Assembly (NCBI RefSeq): GCF_008039555.1
Contig: NZ_VDUW01000015.1
Location: 1 to 55,150, forward strand
Reading direction: 5' to 3'
Length of the DNA stretch: 55,150 nt
Source of the DNA: Cerasibacillus terrae
GTDB lineage: Bacteria > Bacillota > Bacilli > Bacillales > Amphibacillaceae
Below are positions 33,850 through 43,023 of this stretch, piece after piece. Below the pieces are notes generated by a model. That model had not been told where the DNA came from and made no database searches. It worked only from the letters and a program-made list of their open reading frames with translations. Each line of letters opens with the position of its first letter. Within the stretch, counting starts at the first letter, position 1. Made by a program: the position numbers and the translations under genes.

Positions 33850-33878
33850 TTGCGAAATCTACACATTTCAGTTATTAT
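33850..33878 (+). promoter_or_regulatory. Promoter of the FMN riboswitch-ribU unit
   Basis: TTGCGA at 33850-33855 and TATTAT at 33873-33878 are 17 bases apart. The aptamer begins 26 bases beyond, consistent with a start near 33885. Confidence 0.55.
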
Positions 33879-33903
33879 ATAAATATAATTAAATATCGAT
33901 TCG

Positions 33904-34047
33904 TATCTTCGGGGCAGGGTGTGATTCCCGACCGACGGTAATGGGTAATAAGAATTACTCAAAGTCCGTGACCTGTTAGGATATTCCTAACGGCTGATCT
34001 GGTGCAATTCCAGAACCGACAGTTAAAGTCTGGATGGGAGAAGATGA
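33904..34047 (+). promoter_or_regulatory. FMN riboswitch (RFN element)
   Basis: The RFN core is unmistakable: ATCTTCGGGGCAGGGTG, TTCCCGACCGACGGTA, AAAGTCCGTGAC, GGCTGATCTGGTG, AATTCCAGAACCGACAGT, AAGTCTGGATGGGAGAAGAT. The closing helix pairs ATCTTC with GAAGAT. FMN should promote termination at the hairpin at 34097-34128, shutting off ribU. Confidence 0.97.
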
Positions 34048-34096
34048 CTAGCTACAACAGGTGCATTATGTACCTTGTTTTTCTGCGAATTTATTA

Positions 34097-34128
34097 CCCT
34101 AAAGCCCCGGTTAGGCTTTAGGGTTTTT
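34097..34128 (+). terminator. Riboswitch-controlled terminator before ribU
   Basis: CCCTAAAGCC pairs with GGCTTTAGGG around CCGGTTA, followed by five T residues and AT-rich sequence. It is 50 bases after the FMN aptamer. Confidence 0.92.
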
Positions 34129-34205
34129 ATATTTTATAACAAAAGCAGATAGGCTAATCCTTCATCACGAGATGTGAATCGATATAAGATGAAGGAGGAA
34201 GAAGA

Positions 34206-34799
34206 ATGAAATCAAAAGCAAATATACAATCATCGAAATTATTAAAAATGATTATCTTATCAATTTTGGGAACCATCTCACTTTTATTACTTTTTCTTAA
34301 TTTTCCACTACCAATTTTGCCAAGTTATTTAAAAATAGACTTTAGTGAGGTACCAGCTTTAATTGCAGCATTTATATTTTCACCAATTGCTGGTGTGATT
34401 GTAGAAGCAATAAAGAATATCTTATATCTTCTTGTCGGTGGTGGAGAACCAGTCGGAGTTAGTGCGAATTTTATAGCAGGTGTTTTATTTGTTGTTCCGG
34501 TTTCCGTGTTTTATCATAAATATAAACGAACAAAGAGCGTTATTTCAGGCCTTATCATTGGAACAATCGTTATGGCTGTTGCGATGAGTGTTTTAAATTA
34601 TTTTGTTATCCTACCAGTTTACGCCATGTTTATGGGGATGGAAGAGATGCAGATAGCAAGTGTTAAAAAAGTGGCTGTCTTATATGGAATACTTCCTTTT
34701 AATCTATTAAAGGGAATCATTCTTGGACTTGTGTTTACACCATTATTCTTAAAGATGCGTCAATGGATTGAATCCAAACAGCACCAAATGATTTCATAA
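34206..34799 (+). CDS. ribU: Riboflavin ECF transporter substrate-binding subunit RibU
   Basis: This 197-residue membrane protein has about six helices. YLKIDFSEVPALIAAFIFSP near residue 40 and VEAIKNILYLLVGGGEP near 66 are the family signature of RibU/YpaA S-components. It binds riboflavin and works with the shared EcfA-EcfA'-EcfT module, which is not in this window. The FMN riboswitch and terminator upstream confirm the vitamin. The start follows GAAGGAGGAAGA. It is followed by a terminator and a dispersed repeat copy. Confidence 0.95.
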   Translation: MKSKANIQSSKLLKMIILSILGTISLLLLFLNFPLPILPSYLKIDFSEVPALIAAFIFSPIAGVIVEAIKNILYLLVGGGEPVGVSANFIAGVLFVVPVSVFYHKYKRTKSVISGLIIGTIVMAVAMSVLNYFVILPVYAMFMGMEEMQIASVKKVAVLYGILPFNLLKGIILGLVFTPLFLKMRQWIESKQHQMIS

Positions 34800-34822
34800 A
34801 ACAGTTAACCTGTGATAAATAA

Positions 34823-34858
34823 AAAATCTGTCCATCCATTTGATGGGCAGATTTTTTT
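34823..34858 (+). terminator. Terminator after ribU
   Basis: AAAATCTGTCCATC pairs with GATGGGCAGATTTT around CATTT with one G-T pair, and seven T residues overlap the right arm. Confidence 0.92.
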
Positions 34859-34859
34859 G

Positions 34860-35008
34860 TGGATTACCTGGCTGCAAGACCTCCACTTCAAGAATTCGAG
34901 ATACTCAAGAATTATAAGTGGAGGATCAACAGCCAGTAAAGGCTCGATTCGTTCAACTTACATTTAGTGGGAGATGAAGAAAACCCCCACTTATTGAAGT
35001 TTTGCTTT
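34860..35008 (+). repeat. Two-hairpin dispersed repeat, copy 3 (full length)
   Basis: This copy runs from GGATTACCTGGCTGCAAGAC to GAAGTTTTGCTTT. Hairpin I pairs CTGGCTG and CCTCCACTTC with AAGTGGAGG and CAGCCAG. Hairpin II pairs the TTTAGTGGGAG side with CCCCCACTTATTGA. The linker GCTCGATTCGTTCAACTTAC matches copy 1. It lies between converging ribU and menA. Confidence 0.88.
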
Positions 35009-35059
35009 CCGGAAGTGGCTGGTGAGCCAGTTATGTTGGTAAAACATATCTTTCACGCT

Positions 35060-35992
35060 CTATATTATTTTTTCCAATAGTAATGATAATCCAAGTAAGA
35101 ACCCATAGATTGTATTTGTTTTTCCAGTAGCTACCATGGCAGGCATCATTTCAATAGGCTTTGTCTTTCCTTGGAATTTTTTAATAACTTCTATTGCTTT
35201 AAAAGTACTTAAAAAGGTAATGACAGACCAAATTGGAAGAATATCGTTAATGATATAGATAGCTGTTAGTGCATAGGCAATTAAAAACATTAGTCCTAAA
35301 AATTGAATGGCTTGTTTTCTACCTAGTAAGATAGCGAGGGTACGACGACCACTCTCCTTGTCATTATCTAAATCACGAATATTATTAGCTAAAAGAATTG
35401 CTCCGATAAAGATAGCAACTGGAATAGAAATAAAAATAATCTCTTTGGTAATGGTCAATGTTTGAATAAAATAGCTAATACCAATAATGACAGTTCCCAT
35501 TAGTAATCCAGAAAATAATTCACCAAAGGGTGTATAGGCGATTGGTAACGGACCACCGGTATATAAATAACCAATAATCATACCGACAACACCGATAACT
35601 GCAACCCACCAACTAGAAGTAAAGGAAATATAAAAACCGAGTAAAATAGCAATTCCGAAAAACAAAATAGCTAAATTTAAAATAGTTTTTGGTGAAACGC
35701 CATCACGAACAATTGTTCCTCCAATACCAACTGAACCTTCATGGTCTAGTCCACGTACATAATCATAATACTCATTGAACATATTTGTAGCGGATTGAAT
35801 CAAGATAGAAGCGACTAACATGGCTATAAACAGGCCGATATGGATGGGGCCTTCTAAAAGAGCAGCCATTGTCCCGATAAAAACTGGTACAAAAGAAGCG
35901 GTCAATGTATGCGGTCTAAGAAGACGCCACCAAACATGGAAGCCATCTTTTTCATTTAGTGCATTTTTTATGTTTTTATTTGTTGTTTGCAT
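35060..35992 (-). CDS. menA: 1,4-dihydroxy-2-naphthoate polyprenyltransferase MenA
   Basis: This 310-residue membrane prenyltransferase of the UbiA family attaches the isoprenoid chain to dihydroxynaphthoate. The aspartate-rich motif NMFNEYYDYVRGLD (near 70) and second motif NNIRDLDNDKESGRRT (near 203) bind prenyl diphosphate through magnesium. Nine or so hydrophobic segments are present. I chose ATG at 35992 because AGGAGG is eight bases upstream; the frame extends ten codons further without a site. It is divergent from menF, so both can share regulation from 35993-36198. Confidence 0.94.
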   Translation of the reverse strand: MQTTNKNIKNALNEKDGFHVWWRLLRPHTLTASFVPVFIGTMAALLEGPIHIGLFIAMLVASILIQSATNMFNEYYDYVRGLDHEGSVGIGGTIVRDGVSPKTILNLAILFFGIAILLGFYISFTSSWWVAVIGVVGMIIGYLYTGGPLPIAYTPFGELFSGLLMGTVIIGISYFIQTLTITKEIIFISIPVAIFIGAILLANNIRDLDNDKESGRRTLAILLGRKQAIQFLGLMFLIAYALTAIYIINDILPIWSVITFLSTFKAIEVIKKFQGKTKPIEMMPAMVATGKTNTIYGFLLGLSLLLEKII

Positions 35993-36198
35993 GCTTTTTC
36001 CTCCTGGGATAATGATATCCACATTAAGTTTATGTAAAGTAGGCTATCATGTCAATTAATCGAATAGTTTCTCTTGGTTAAAATAGATTTTAGATATTTA
36101 TGTAAAATTGAAAAGCCATTCCTTGAGAATCAACAGCGAACAGCATAAAATAGAAGATGTATGTTTAAATGTTTAATTGTTTTTGGAGGATATAATAG

Positions 36199-37587
36199 AT
36201 GACAGACACGCGAAACCTAAACTTAAAAGAAATCTTAACGAAGGCGAAAGAAGAAGGTAAGAAAGTAAATCGTCAATTAGTTAGTTATACAAGAAAGATA
36301 AATGATTTTAATCCGTTAGCAATTTTTGAAAATGGGAAAGAGCTTTCACAAAAAAAACGGATGTTTTGGAAACGATATGATGACCAATATATATTTGTTG
36401 GTATCGGTAATATAACCGAGATTGTTGTTGAAAATGAAGGAAAACAAGCTATTTATAACAAGTGGAGAAGAATAGTTAAAGAGGCGATAATCTATAACCC
36501 ATATCAAGAAGCAGGAGTAGGATTGGTTGCCTTTGGAGGAATTGCTTTTGACCCTAAGAAAGCTCCGACACCATTATGGGCTAAATTTGCTGAAAATGAA
36601 TTTCGGATTCCTCAATTTCTATTTATTAAAAAGAAGGATAGTTTTTACGTAACGATAAATATGTTGATAAACAAAGATGAAAATATAGAAGAATGTTTGA
36701 AAGAATATGAGAATATAGAGAAACAATTACTAGGGGAAAGAACGATACATCCTACAATGGGAAAAATTATAGATAAACAAGAGATAAATCCAGAGCAATG
36801 GAAACAGGCGATAGAGGATGCAAAAGTGAACATTCAACAAAAGCAAACTGAAAAAATTGTCCTGGCTCGTGAATTACGCCTGCATTTATCCCAATCGGTG
36901 GACATTACTAGTGTGCTACATACATTAATCGCAACACAACCAAATAGTTATGTATTTGCTTATGAACAGGGGACAGACTGTTTTGTTGGTGCAACACCAG
37001 AGCAGTTAATTAATGTAGAGGGAAATCAATTACAGTCGATGTGTGTTGCCGGAACAGCACCACGTGGAAGAACAGATGAAGAAGATGAAAGACTAAATAA
37101 CGAATTATTTCATGATAAGAAAAATCGAGAAGAACATGACTATGTTGTGCAAATGATTCGACAATCAATTGAACCATTTTGTTACAAAATAGATATTCCA
37201 AATACACCGACCGTTTATCCATTAAAAAATTTACAACATTTATATACACCTGTTACAGCTATTTTAAAAAGTGGCCAACACTTATTCGATTTGATTGACA
37301 CCTTACATCCTACACCTGCATTAGGAGGGACACCGAAAGATACAGCACTAGCATTTATACGGGAACATGAACACCTGGATCGAGGTTGGTATGGAGCACC
37401 AATTGGATGGATAGATTGTCATGACAATGGTGAGTTTGCTGTAGCGATTCGATCTGCACTTATTCAAGAGAAGGAAGCATCATTATTCGCTGGTTGTGGT
37501 ATAGTCAAAGATTCCGATACGCAAACAGAGTATGAGGAAACAAAAATTAAGTTTTTACCAATGTTGTCTGTTTTAGGAGGATCATGA
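36199..37587 (+). CDS. menF: Isochorismate synthase MenF
   Basis: This 462-residue chorismate-utilising enzyme converts chorismate to isochorismate, the first step toward menaquinone. Family blocks are FVGATPEQLINVEGN near 260, CVAGTAPRGRTDEEDE near 281, HLYTPVTAILK near 350, LHPTPALGGTPK near 372, and CGIVKDSDTQTEYEET near 438 with metal-binding glutamates. The start follows TTTTTGGAGGATATAATAG. It overlaps menD by four bases and leads the menF-D-H-B-E run. Confidence 0.95.
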   Translation: MTDTRNLNLKEILTKAKEEGKKVNRQLVSYTRKINDFNPLAIFENGKELSQKKRMFWKRYDDQYIFVGIGNITEIVVENEGKQAIYNKWRRIVKEAIIYNPYQEAGVGLVAFGGIAFDPKKAPTPLWAKFAENEFRIPQFLFIKKKDSFYVTINMLINKDENIEECLKEYENIEKQLLGERTIHPTMGKIIDKQEINPEQWKQAIEDAKVNIQQKQTEKIVLARELRLHLSQSVDITSVLHTLIATQPNSYVFAYEQGTDCFVGATPEQLINVEGNQLQSMCVAGTAPRGRTDEEDERLNNELFHDKKNREEHDYVVQMIRQSIEPFCYKIDIPNTPTVYPLKNLQHLYTPVTAILKSGQHLFDLIDTLHPTPALGGTPKDTALAFIREHEHLDRGWYGAPIGWIDCHDNGEFAVAIRSALIQEKEASLFAGCGIVKDSDTQTEYEETKIKFLPMLSVLGGS

Positions 37588-39338
37588 TGGAACATACAGA
37601 AGTATTAACACGATATACAGCCAATTTTGTAGATGAATTGGCAAAAAGTGGTGTAACAGATGTCGTTATTTCACCTGGTTCAAGGTCTACTCCATTATCA
37701 ATGACAATGGTACAACATCCACAAATAAAAGAATGGATACTAGTTGATGAACGTTCTGCTGCCTTCTTTGCTTTAGGATTGGCAAAGGAATCAGAAAAAA
37801 CAGTTGCATTAGTATGTACATCCGGAACAGCAGCAGCGAATTACTTTCCGGCAATCGTAGAAGCCCATTATAGTCGTGTTCCACTATTGATTTTAACAGC
37901 GGACAGACCACATGAATTACGTGATATTGGTGCACCACAAGCAATTGATCAAATAAAAATGTTTGGTGGTTATGTAAAATGGTTTCATGAGATGGCTCTA
38001 CCTGAAGCAAGTGATGCGATGTTTCATTATGTGAGAAGGAATGCCTCTCGAGCAGTACAAACAGCTAATCAAGGTGTATGTGGACCGGTTCATTTGAATT
38101 TCCCATTTCGTGAACCATTGGTACCCGATTTTAACTTAGAAAATATTTGGGGAGAAGAACTAGAAGAAAACCGTCCATTTACACCTTTTTATGATGGAAT
38201 AAAACAACTCACATCTGAACAAATAGAGGAAATTAAAAACCTATTACAACATCATAAAAAGGGCTTATTTGTCGTAGGTCCACAAACAAATAAACAGCTT
38301 GCACAAGTAATTGTGACACTTGCTACCAAATGGCAAATACCTATTTTAGCTGACCCATTATCACAATTGCGAACGGGAGAACATAATAAAGGAAATATAG
38401 TTGAAACATATGATGCTTTTTTACGAGATAATGCGATTCGTAAATCTCTTACACCAGATTTTATCATCCGATTTGGTGCAATGCCAATATCAAAAGCTTT
38501 TTTGTTTTATATGAAGGAAAATGCGCATATCCCGCAATTTGTTGTTGAACCGTTTGTTGGAATTCGCGAACCGGTCGGTAACTCGACTAATATGGTGCAC
38601 GTTGATCCTGTTTTATTTTGTAAACAAGTTGAAAAACATGTGCCACATCAATCGAGGTCTGAGTGGTTAGAAACATGGATAAAAATGAATGACATTGCCC
38701 GCTATCACCTGGTAAATGAGGAGGATATGAAACTTACGGAAGGAAATGCCACAAGAATTTTATTAGAACAAGTCCCAGAAGAATCCACTTTATTTATTGG
38801 AAATAGTATGGCAATACGAGATGTGGATACCTTTTTAATGGTAAGTGAAAAACGTTTTTCTCTTCTGGCTAACCGTGGAGCAAATGGAATTGACGGTGTT
38901 GTATCAAGTAGTGTTGGGGCGGGGGCTACAAGAAGAAGGGTTACATTATTAATTGGTGACTTATCCTTTTATCATGATATGAATGGCTTACTAGCAGCTA
39001 AGCAATATCATCTCGATGTAACGATTGTACTAATGAATAATAATGGTGGTGGGATTTTCTCCTATTTGCCACAAGCAGAAACAAAAAATAAAAAGCAATT
39101 TGAATTATTGTTCGGTACACCATTACATCTTGATTTTAAACATACAGCAGCACTATATGAAGCAAATTATTCTGTACCAAAGAGTATAGAGTCATTTAAA
39201 GCAGCATTACATCAAAGTTATCAGGAAAGAGGATTATCTATCATTGAGGTAAAATCAGACCGTACAGAAAATAAAGAATGGCACCGTAACAAATGGCAAC
39301 AAATCCAATCTGAAATCTTACAGATGAGGTGCGAATAA
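37584..39338 (+). CDS. menD: SEPHCHC synthase MenD (thiamine diphosphate enzyme)
   Basis: This 584-residue enzyme joins 2-oxoglutarate-derived succinic semialdehyde to isochorismate. Visible are SPGSRSTPLSM near 31, the catalytic glutamate in DERSAAFFALGLA near 53, TSGTAAANYFPAIVEAHYSR near 76, and the ThDP-magnesium motif GDLSFYHDMNG ending in NNNGGGIF near 458-490. It overlaps the menF stop; a second ATG at 37587 has slightly better spacing from GGAGG. The reading frame ends two bases before menH. Confidence 0.96.
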   Translation: MMEHTEVLTRYTANFVDELAKSGVTDVVISPGSRSTPLSMTMVQHPQIKEWILVDERSAAFFALGLAKESEKTVALVCTSGTAAANYFPAIVEAHYSRVPLLILTADRPHELRDIGAPQAIDQIKMFGGYVKWFHEMALPEASDAMFHYVRRNASRAVQTANQGVCGPVHLNFPFREPLVPDFNLENIWGEELEENRPFTPFYDGIKQLTSEQIEEIKNLLQHHKKGLFVVGPQTNKQLAQVIVTLATKWQIPILADPLSQLRTGEHNKGNIVETYDAFLRDNAIRKSLTPDFIIRFGAMPISKAFLFYMKENAHIPQFVVEPFVGIREPVGNSTNMVHVDPVLFCKQVEKHVPHQSRSEWLETWIKMNDIARYHLVNEEDMKLTEGNATRILLEQVPEESTLFIGNSMAIRDVDTFLMVSEKRFSLLANRGANGIDGVVSSSVGAGATRRRVTLLIGDLSFYHDMNGLLAAKQYHLDVTIVLMNNNGGGIFSYLPQAETKNKKQFELLFGTPLHLDFKHTAALYEANYSVPKSIESFKAALHQSYQERGLSIIEVKSDRTENKEWHRNKWQQIQSEILQMRCE

Positions 39339-39340
39339 TA

Positions 39341-40147
39341 ATGTATGTTACAATAGATGATGCAACTTATTGGTATGAAGTCTATGGGGATAGAGATAAG
39401 GAAACACTTGTGGTTTTACATGGCTTTACAAGTAGTACAAAAACATGGACAAGCTTTATATCCCAATGGAAATCAGATTACCAATTAGTTCTGATTGACT
39501 TACCGGGTCACGGGAAAACAATGACACCCCCAAGAACAATGGAAGCTTGTTGTCGTGATTTACATGAATTGTTAACCCTATTAAAAATACCATCTTATCA
39601 CCTTTTAGGGTATTCGATGGGGGGAAGAACAGCTCTATCTTATGCGATGCTTTTTCCAAGTAAGGTGAAATCAATTATTTTAGAGAGTGCTTCACCTGGA
39701 CTTATAACGGAAGAAGAGCGAATCAGTCGGATAAAACAGGATGAGCAATTGGCAACCCGAATTGAAAAAGAAGGTATCAAAGCATTTGTTTCCTTTTGGG
39801 AAAATATCCCACTATTTTCTACCCAAAAATTGTTACCGACTTCTGTTCAAAAGCAAATTCGTATGGAACGGCTATCTCAAAGCGAAGAAGGGCTTGCCCA
39901 ATCGTTACGTTTCATGGGAACAGGAAGGCAGCCAAGCTGGTGGGAACAACTACACACCTGGACAAAACCAGTTTTATTATTGGTTGGTGAACAGGATGAA
40001 AAATTTATTCGAATAAATAAAAAAATGAAAAAACACTTCCCAAATGCATGTTTGACCGAAATAAAATATGCAGGACATACAATTCATGTGGAACAAGCTG
40101 AAAAATTTGGTAAAATAGTATTGGACCATCTTCACTCAATCCAATAG
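39341..40147 (+). CDS. menH: SHCHC synthase MenH (alpha/beta hydrolase)
   Basis: This 268-residue alpha/beta-hydrolase eliminates pyruvate from the MenD product. The nucleophile serine lies in LLGYSMGGRTAL near 92, the oxyanion glycine pair in VLHGFTSST near 25, an aspartate region in LLVGEQDEKF near 215, and the catalytic histidine in AGHTIHVEQ near 247. I chose ATG at 39341, nine bases after GAGGTG; the in-frame GTG at 39329 overlaps that site. Confidence 0.93.
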   Translation: MYVTIDDATYWYEVYGDRDKETLVVLHGFTSSTKTWTSFISQWKSDYQLVLIDLPGHGKTMTPPRTMEACCRDLHELLTLLKIPSYHLLGYSMGGRTALSYAMLFPSKVKSIILESASPGLITEEERISRIKQDEQLATRIEKEGIKAFVSFWENIPLFSTQKLLPTSVQKQIRMERLSQSEEGLAQSLRFMGTGRQPSWWEQLHTWTKPVLLLVGEQDEKFIRINKKMKKHFPNACLTEIKYAGHTIHVEQAEKFGKIVLDHLHSIQ

Positions 40148-40173
40148 TACATATTTAAGGGAGGATATCTACC

Positions 40174-40992
40174 ATGTCAGTAGAATGGAAAAAGGCAAGA
40201 GAATATGAAGAAATTATTTATGAAAAATATAATGGAATTGCAAAGGTAACGATTAACCGTCCAGAAAAAAGAAACGCATTTACACCACTTACAGTAAATG
40301 AGATGATTGATGCATTTGCAGATGCACGTGATGATTCTTCTGTAGGAGTAATTATTTTAACAGGACAAGGGGAAAAGGCATTTTGTTCAGGTGGAGACCA
40401 AACTGTCCGTGGGCACGGAGGATATGTTGGAAGTGACCAAGTACCACGTTTAAATGTACTTGACTTACAACGTTTAATCCGTACCATTCCTAAACCAGTC
40501 ATTGCAATGGTATCTGGCTATGCAATTGGTGGTGGGCATGTTTTACATGTCGTATGTGATCTAACCATTGCAGCGGATAATGCAATCTTCGGTCAAACTG
40601 GACCAAAAGTAGGTAGCTTTGATGCAGGATATGGTGCAGGTTTACTAGCAGAGATGATTGGTCAAAAACGTGCTCGTGAAATTTGGTACCTATGCCGTCA
40701 ATACAATGCAGAAGAAGCGTATGAAATGGGTATGGTCAATAAAGTTGTACCATATGAAGAACTAGAAAATGAAACCCTAAATTGGTGTGAAGAAATCCTT
40801 AAAAAATCACCAACAGCCCTACGTTTCTTAAAAGCTTCCTTTAATGCGGCAACAGATGGTCTAGCAGGATTACAACAAATGGGTGGAGATGCAACCCTTC
40901 TTTATTACACAACAGATGAAGCAAAAGAAGGAAGAGATGCATTTAAAGAAAAACGTGACCCAGACTTCAATCAGTTTCCACGTTTTCCATAA
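40174..40992 (+). CDS. menB: 1,4-dihydroxy-2-naphthoyl-CoA synthase MenB
   Basis: This 272-residue crotonase-fold enzyme closes the second ring of the naphthoquinone. Conserved segments are [11 protein letters not shown] near 28, [16 protein letters not shown] near 68, [14 protein letters not shown] near 112, [14 protein letters not shown] near 136 and the C-terminal [13 protein letters not shown]. Length and ends match the family exactly. The start follows AGGGAGGATATCTACC. A strong hairpin terminator between menB and menE may reduce menE expression. Confidence 0.97.
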   Translation: MSVEWKKAREYEEIIYEKYNGIAKVTINRPEKRNAFTPLTVNEMIDAFADARDDSSVGVIILTGQGEKAFCSGGDQTVRGHGGYVGSDQVPRLNVLDLQRLIRTIPKPVIAMVSGYAIGGGHVLHVVCDLTIAADNAIFGQTGPKVGSFDAGYGAGLLAEMIGQKRAREIWYLCRQYNAEEAYEMGMVNKVVPYEELENETLNWCEEILKKSPTALRFLKASFNAATDGLAGLQQMGGDATLLYYTTDEAKEGRDAFKEKRDPDFNQFPRFP

Positions 40993-40997
40993 TACAA

Positions 40998-41035
40998 TGT
41001 AAAAAACCTTTGCTCTTGGGCAAAGGTTTTTTACA
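40998..41035. terminator. Hairpin terminator inside the men cluster
   Basis: TGTAAAAAACCTTTGC pairs exactly with GCAAAGGTTTTTTACA around TCTTGG. The right arm holds six T residues. It lies between menB and menE, 20 bases before the menE start, so some transcription must pass it or menE has its own promoter. Confidence 0.85.
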
Positions 41036-41054
41036 CTAGAAGGGTGAATTATAT

Positions 41055-42503
41055 ATGTCAGAAGTAATTCCACATTGGTTAACCAAACAATCGTCTTTAT
41101 CCCCAGATATTCCTGCAATCGAATTAGAGAATGGAGAAGTAATTACTTTTTTTGATTTGAAGCAACAAAGCCAATCCTTTGCAAAAAAGCTGGCAAATAA
41201 GGGTGTGAAAAAAGGAGATCATATCGGTATTTTATCAACCAATGATGTAAATATGATTATTTTAATCCATGCCCTAAGCTATTTAGGTGCAGTAGGAGTC
41301 CTTTTAAACATTCGCTTAACAGCGAGTGAACTACAGTTCCAAATGGATGATGCAGAGGTTTCTTTGCTTCTATATCATGAACAATTAAAGGAAAAGGGAC
41401 TATCATTACAGATAAAAGAAAGATACAGTTTTAAGGAACTAACTGCTATAGAGGAGAAAGAAATCCCACTAAAACAGGAAATAAAGTTAGATGACCCATT
41501 TACGATTATTTACACCTCAGGAACAACCGGTTTTCCGAAAGGTGTTATTCATACATATGGGAACCATTGGTGGAGTGCAATTGGTTCCGCATTAAACTTA
41601 GGGTTATCAAAACAAGATAAATGGCTAGCGGTTTTACCGTTTTTCCATGTTGGTGGGTTGTCCATTTTTTTAAAAAGCGTAATCTATGGAATGCCTGTCT
41701 ATCTTGTTGATAAGTTTGAACCGAATCAGGTGAACATGGCCATTCAACATAAGGGAGTAACCATTGTTTCTGTTGTTACCGTTATGCTGAAGCGATTAAT
41801 TGAATCATTAGGAACTGAAAAATATCCAAAAGCTTTTAGGGGAATGCTTCTTGGGGGCGGTCCTGCTCCTGAAAGTCTTTTAGAAAAAGCGAAGCAAAAA
41901 GAAATCCCTGTCTTCCAATCCTATGGTATGACAGAGACATCCTCTCAAATCGTTACATTAAGTCCATATGATGCACTAAGAAAAATTGGTTCATCTGGTA
42001 AACCATTGGTCCCGGCTCAATTAAAAATATCACAACCGCAAGCAGATGGAGTTGGAGAAATCCATGTTAAAGGACCTATGGTTACAAAAGCATATTACCG
42101 AAATGAAGAGGCTAATACAAAAGCTTTTGATGATGGTTGGCTGCGAACAGGGGATTTAGGATTTATAGATGAAGAAGGTTTTTTATACGTAGTAGATAGG
42201 CGAAATGATTTAATCATATCTGGTGGAGAAAATATTTACCCAACAGAGATTGAAAACGTCCTTAGTGAATTACCTGAAATAAATGAAGTAGCGATTGTAG
42301 GAAAACCAGACTCCAATTGGGGAGAAGTTCCTGTTGCTTTTATTGTTAAAAGAGAGAATTACTTATCAGAAGATAGAGTGATTGAGTTTGCTAAACAAAG
42401 ATTGGCAAAATACAAAGTGCCAAAACAAGTATATTTCATAAATGAGCTCCCTAGAAATGCTTCTAAAAAAATAGTTCGTTCAAAATTAAAACAAGAATTT
42501 TAA
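41055..42503 (+). CDS. menE: o-Succinylbenzoate-CoA ligase MenE
   Basis: This 482-residue adenylate-forming ligase activates o-succinylbenzoate for MenB. The AMP-binding motif is IIYTSGTTGFPKGV near 150, the adenylation motif GMTETSS near 295, the hinge GDLGFIDEEGFLYVVDRRND near 365 and a catalytic lysine in NASKKIVRSKL near the C-terminus. The start follows GAAGGGTGAATTAT. MenC, which makes its substrate, is not in the window. Confidence 0.95.
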   Translation: MSEVIPHWLTKQSSLSPDIPAIELENGEVITFFDLKQQSQSFAKKLANKGVKKGDHIGILSTNDVNMIILIHALSYLGAVGVLLNIRLTASELQFQMDDAEVSLLLYHEQLKEKGLSLQIKERYSFKELTAIEEKEIPLKQEIKLDDPFTIIYTSGTTGFPKGVIHTYGNHWWSAIGSALNLGLSKQDKWLAVLPFFHVGGLSIFLKSVIYGMPVYLVDKFEPNQVNMAIQHKGVTIVSVVTVMLKRLIESLGTEKYPKAFRGMLLGGGPAPESLLEKAKQKEIPVFQSYGMTETSSQIVTLSPYDALRKIGSSGKPLVPAQLKISQPQADGVGEIHVKGPMVTKAYYRNEEANTKAFDDGWLRTGDLGFIDEEGFLYVVDRRNDLIISGGENIYPTEIENVLSELPEINEVAIVGKPDSNWGEVPVAFIVKRENYLSEDRVIEFAKQRLAKYKVPKQVYFINELPRNASKKIVRSKLKQEF

Positions 42504-42561
42504 ACCTGCGTATGTATGCTTCACATATAATTGTGACAAATTATGTGTAGGAGGTGTACGT

Positions 42562-42882
42562 ATGACAAAACAAAAGTATTATGTCGATTTAGCATCACAT
42601 GAAATTTCTGAAGAGAATTATCAAGGAACTGCCAACTTTTGTATTTATGCAGATGATGAAGAAATAGAACAGTTACGATCGATTCTAAATACCATGGATG
42701 AGGAGAATTTCACCACATTCTGGCGAGCTCATGTCCCTTTTGTAGAATACCATAACGATACGGCAAATTATAATTATGACCAAAATTTAATGGGAGCATT
42801 TCAAATGATGCATGATCTTGGTGATGATGAAACAAAAGAACATATTCAAACAATGGGTATCCTAAATAATCGTCCGTTGTAA
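42562..42882 (+). CDS. Conserved small acidic protein of unknown function
   Basis: The protein is 106 residues, cytoplasmic and acidic, with several histidines and tyrosines. Visible blocks are YVDLASHEISEENYQG, DDEEIEQLRSILNTMDEENF and FWRAHVPFVEYHNDTANYNYD. I recall close relatives in Bacillus near ytkD, sometimes labelled hydrolase without evidence. No catalytic motif is clear. It starts behind TAGGAGGTGTACGT and follows menE by 58 bases. Confidence 0.82.
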   Translation: MTKQKYYVDLASHEISEENYQGTANFCIYADDEEIEQLRSILNTMDEENFTTFWRAHVPFVEYHNDTANYNYDQNLMGAFQMMHDLGDDETKEHIQTMGILNNRPL

Positions 42883-42890
42883 GGGACAGA

Positions 42891-42928
42891 AAGGAATAAG
42901 AGAAATTGTCTTATTCCTTATTTTTTTG
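42891..42928 (+). terminator. Terminator after the 42562 gene
   Basis: AAGGAATAAGA pairs with TCTTATTCCTT around AAATTG, followed by ATTTTTTT. Confidence 0.9.
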
Positions 42929-43023
42929 AATAAATATTTAAAGGTAATACTTTGTAAAAAATACCTTTATAAAATAGAATAGAAAGAAGTGATTATTATA
43001 TTATCGAAAAGGTAGTTGAAATC

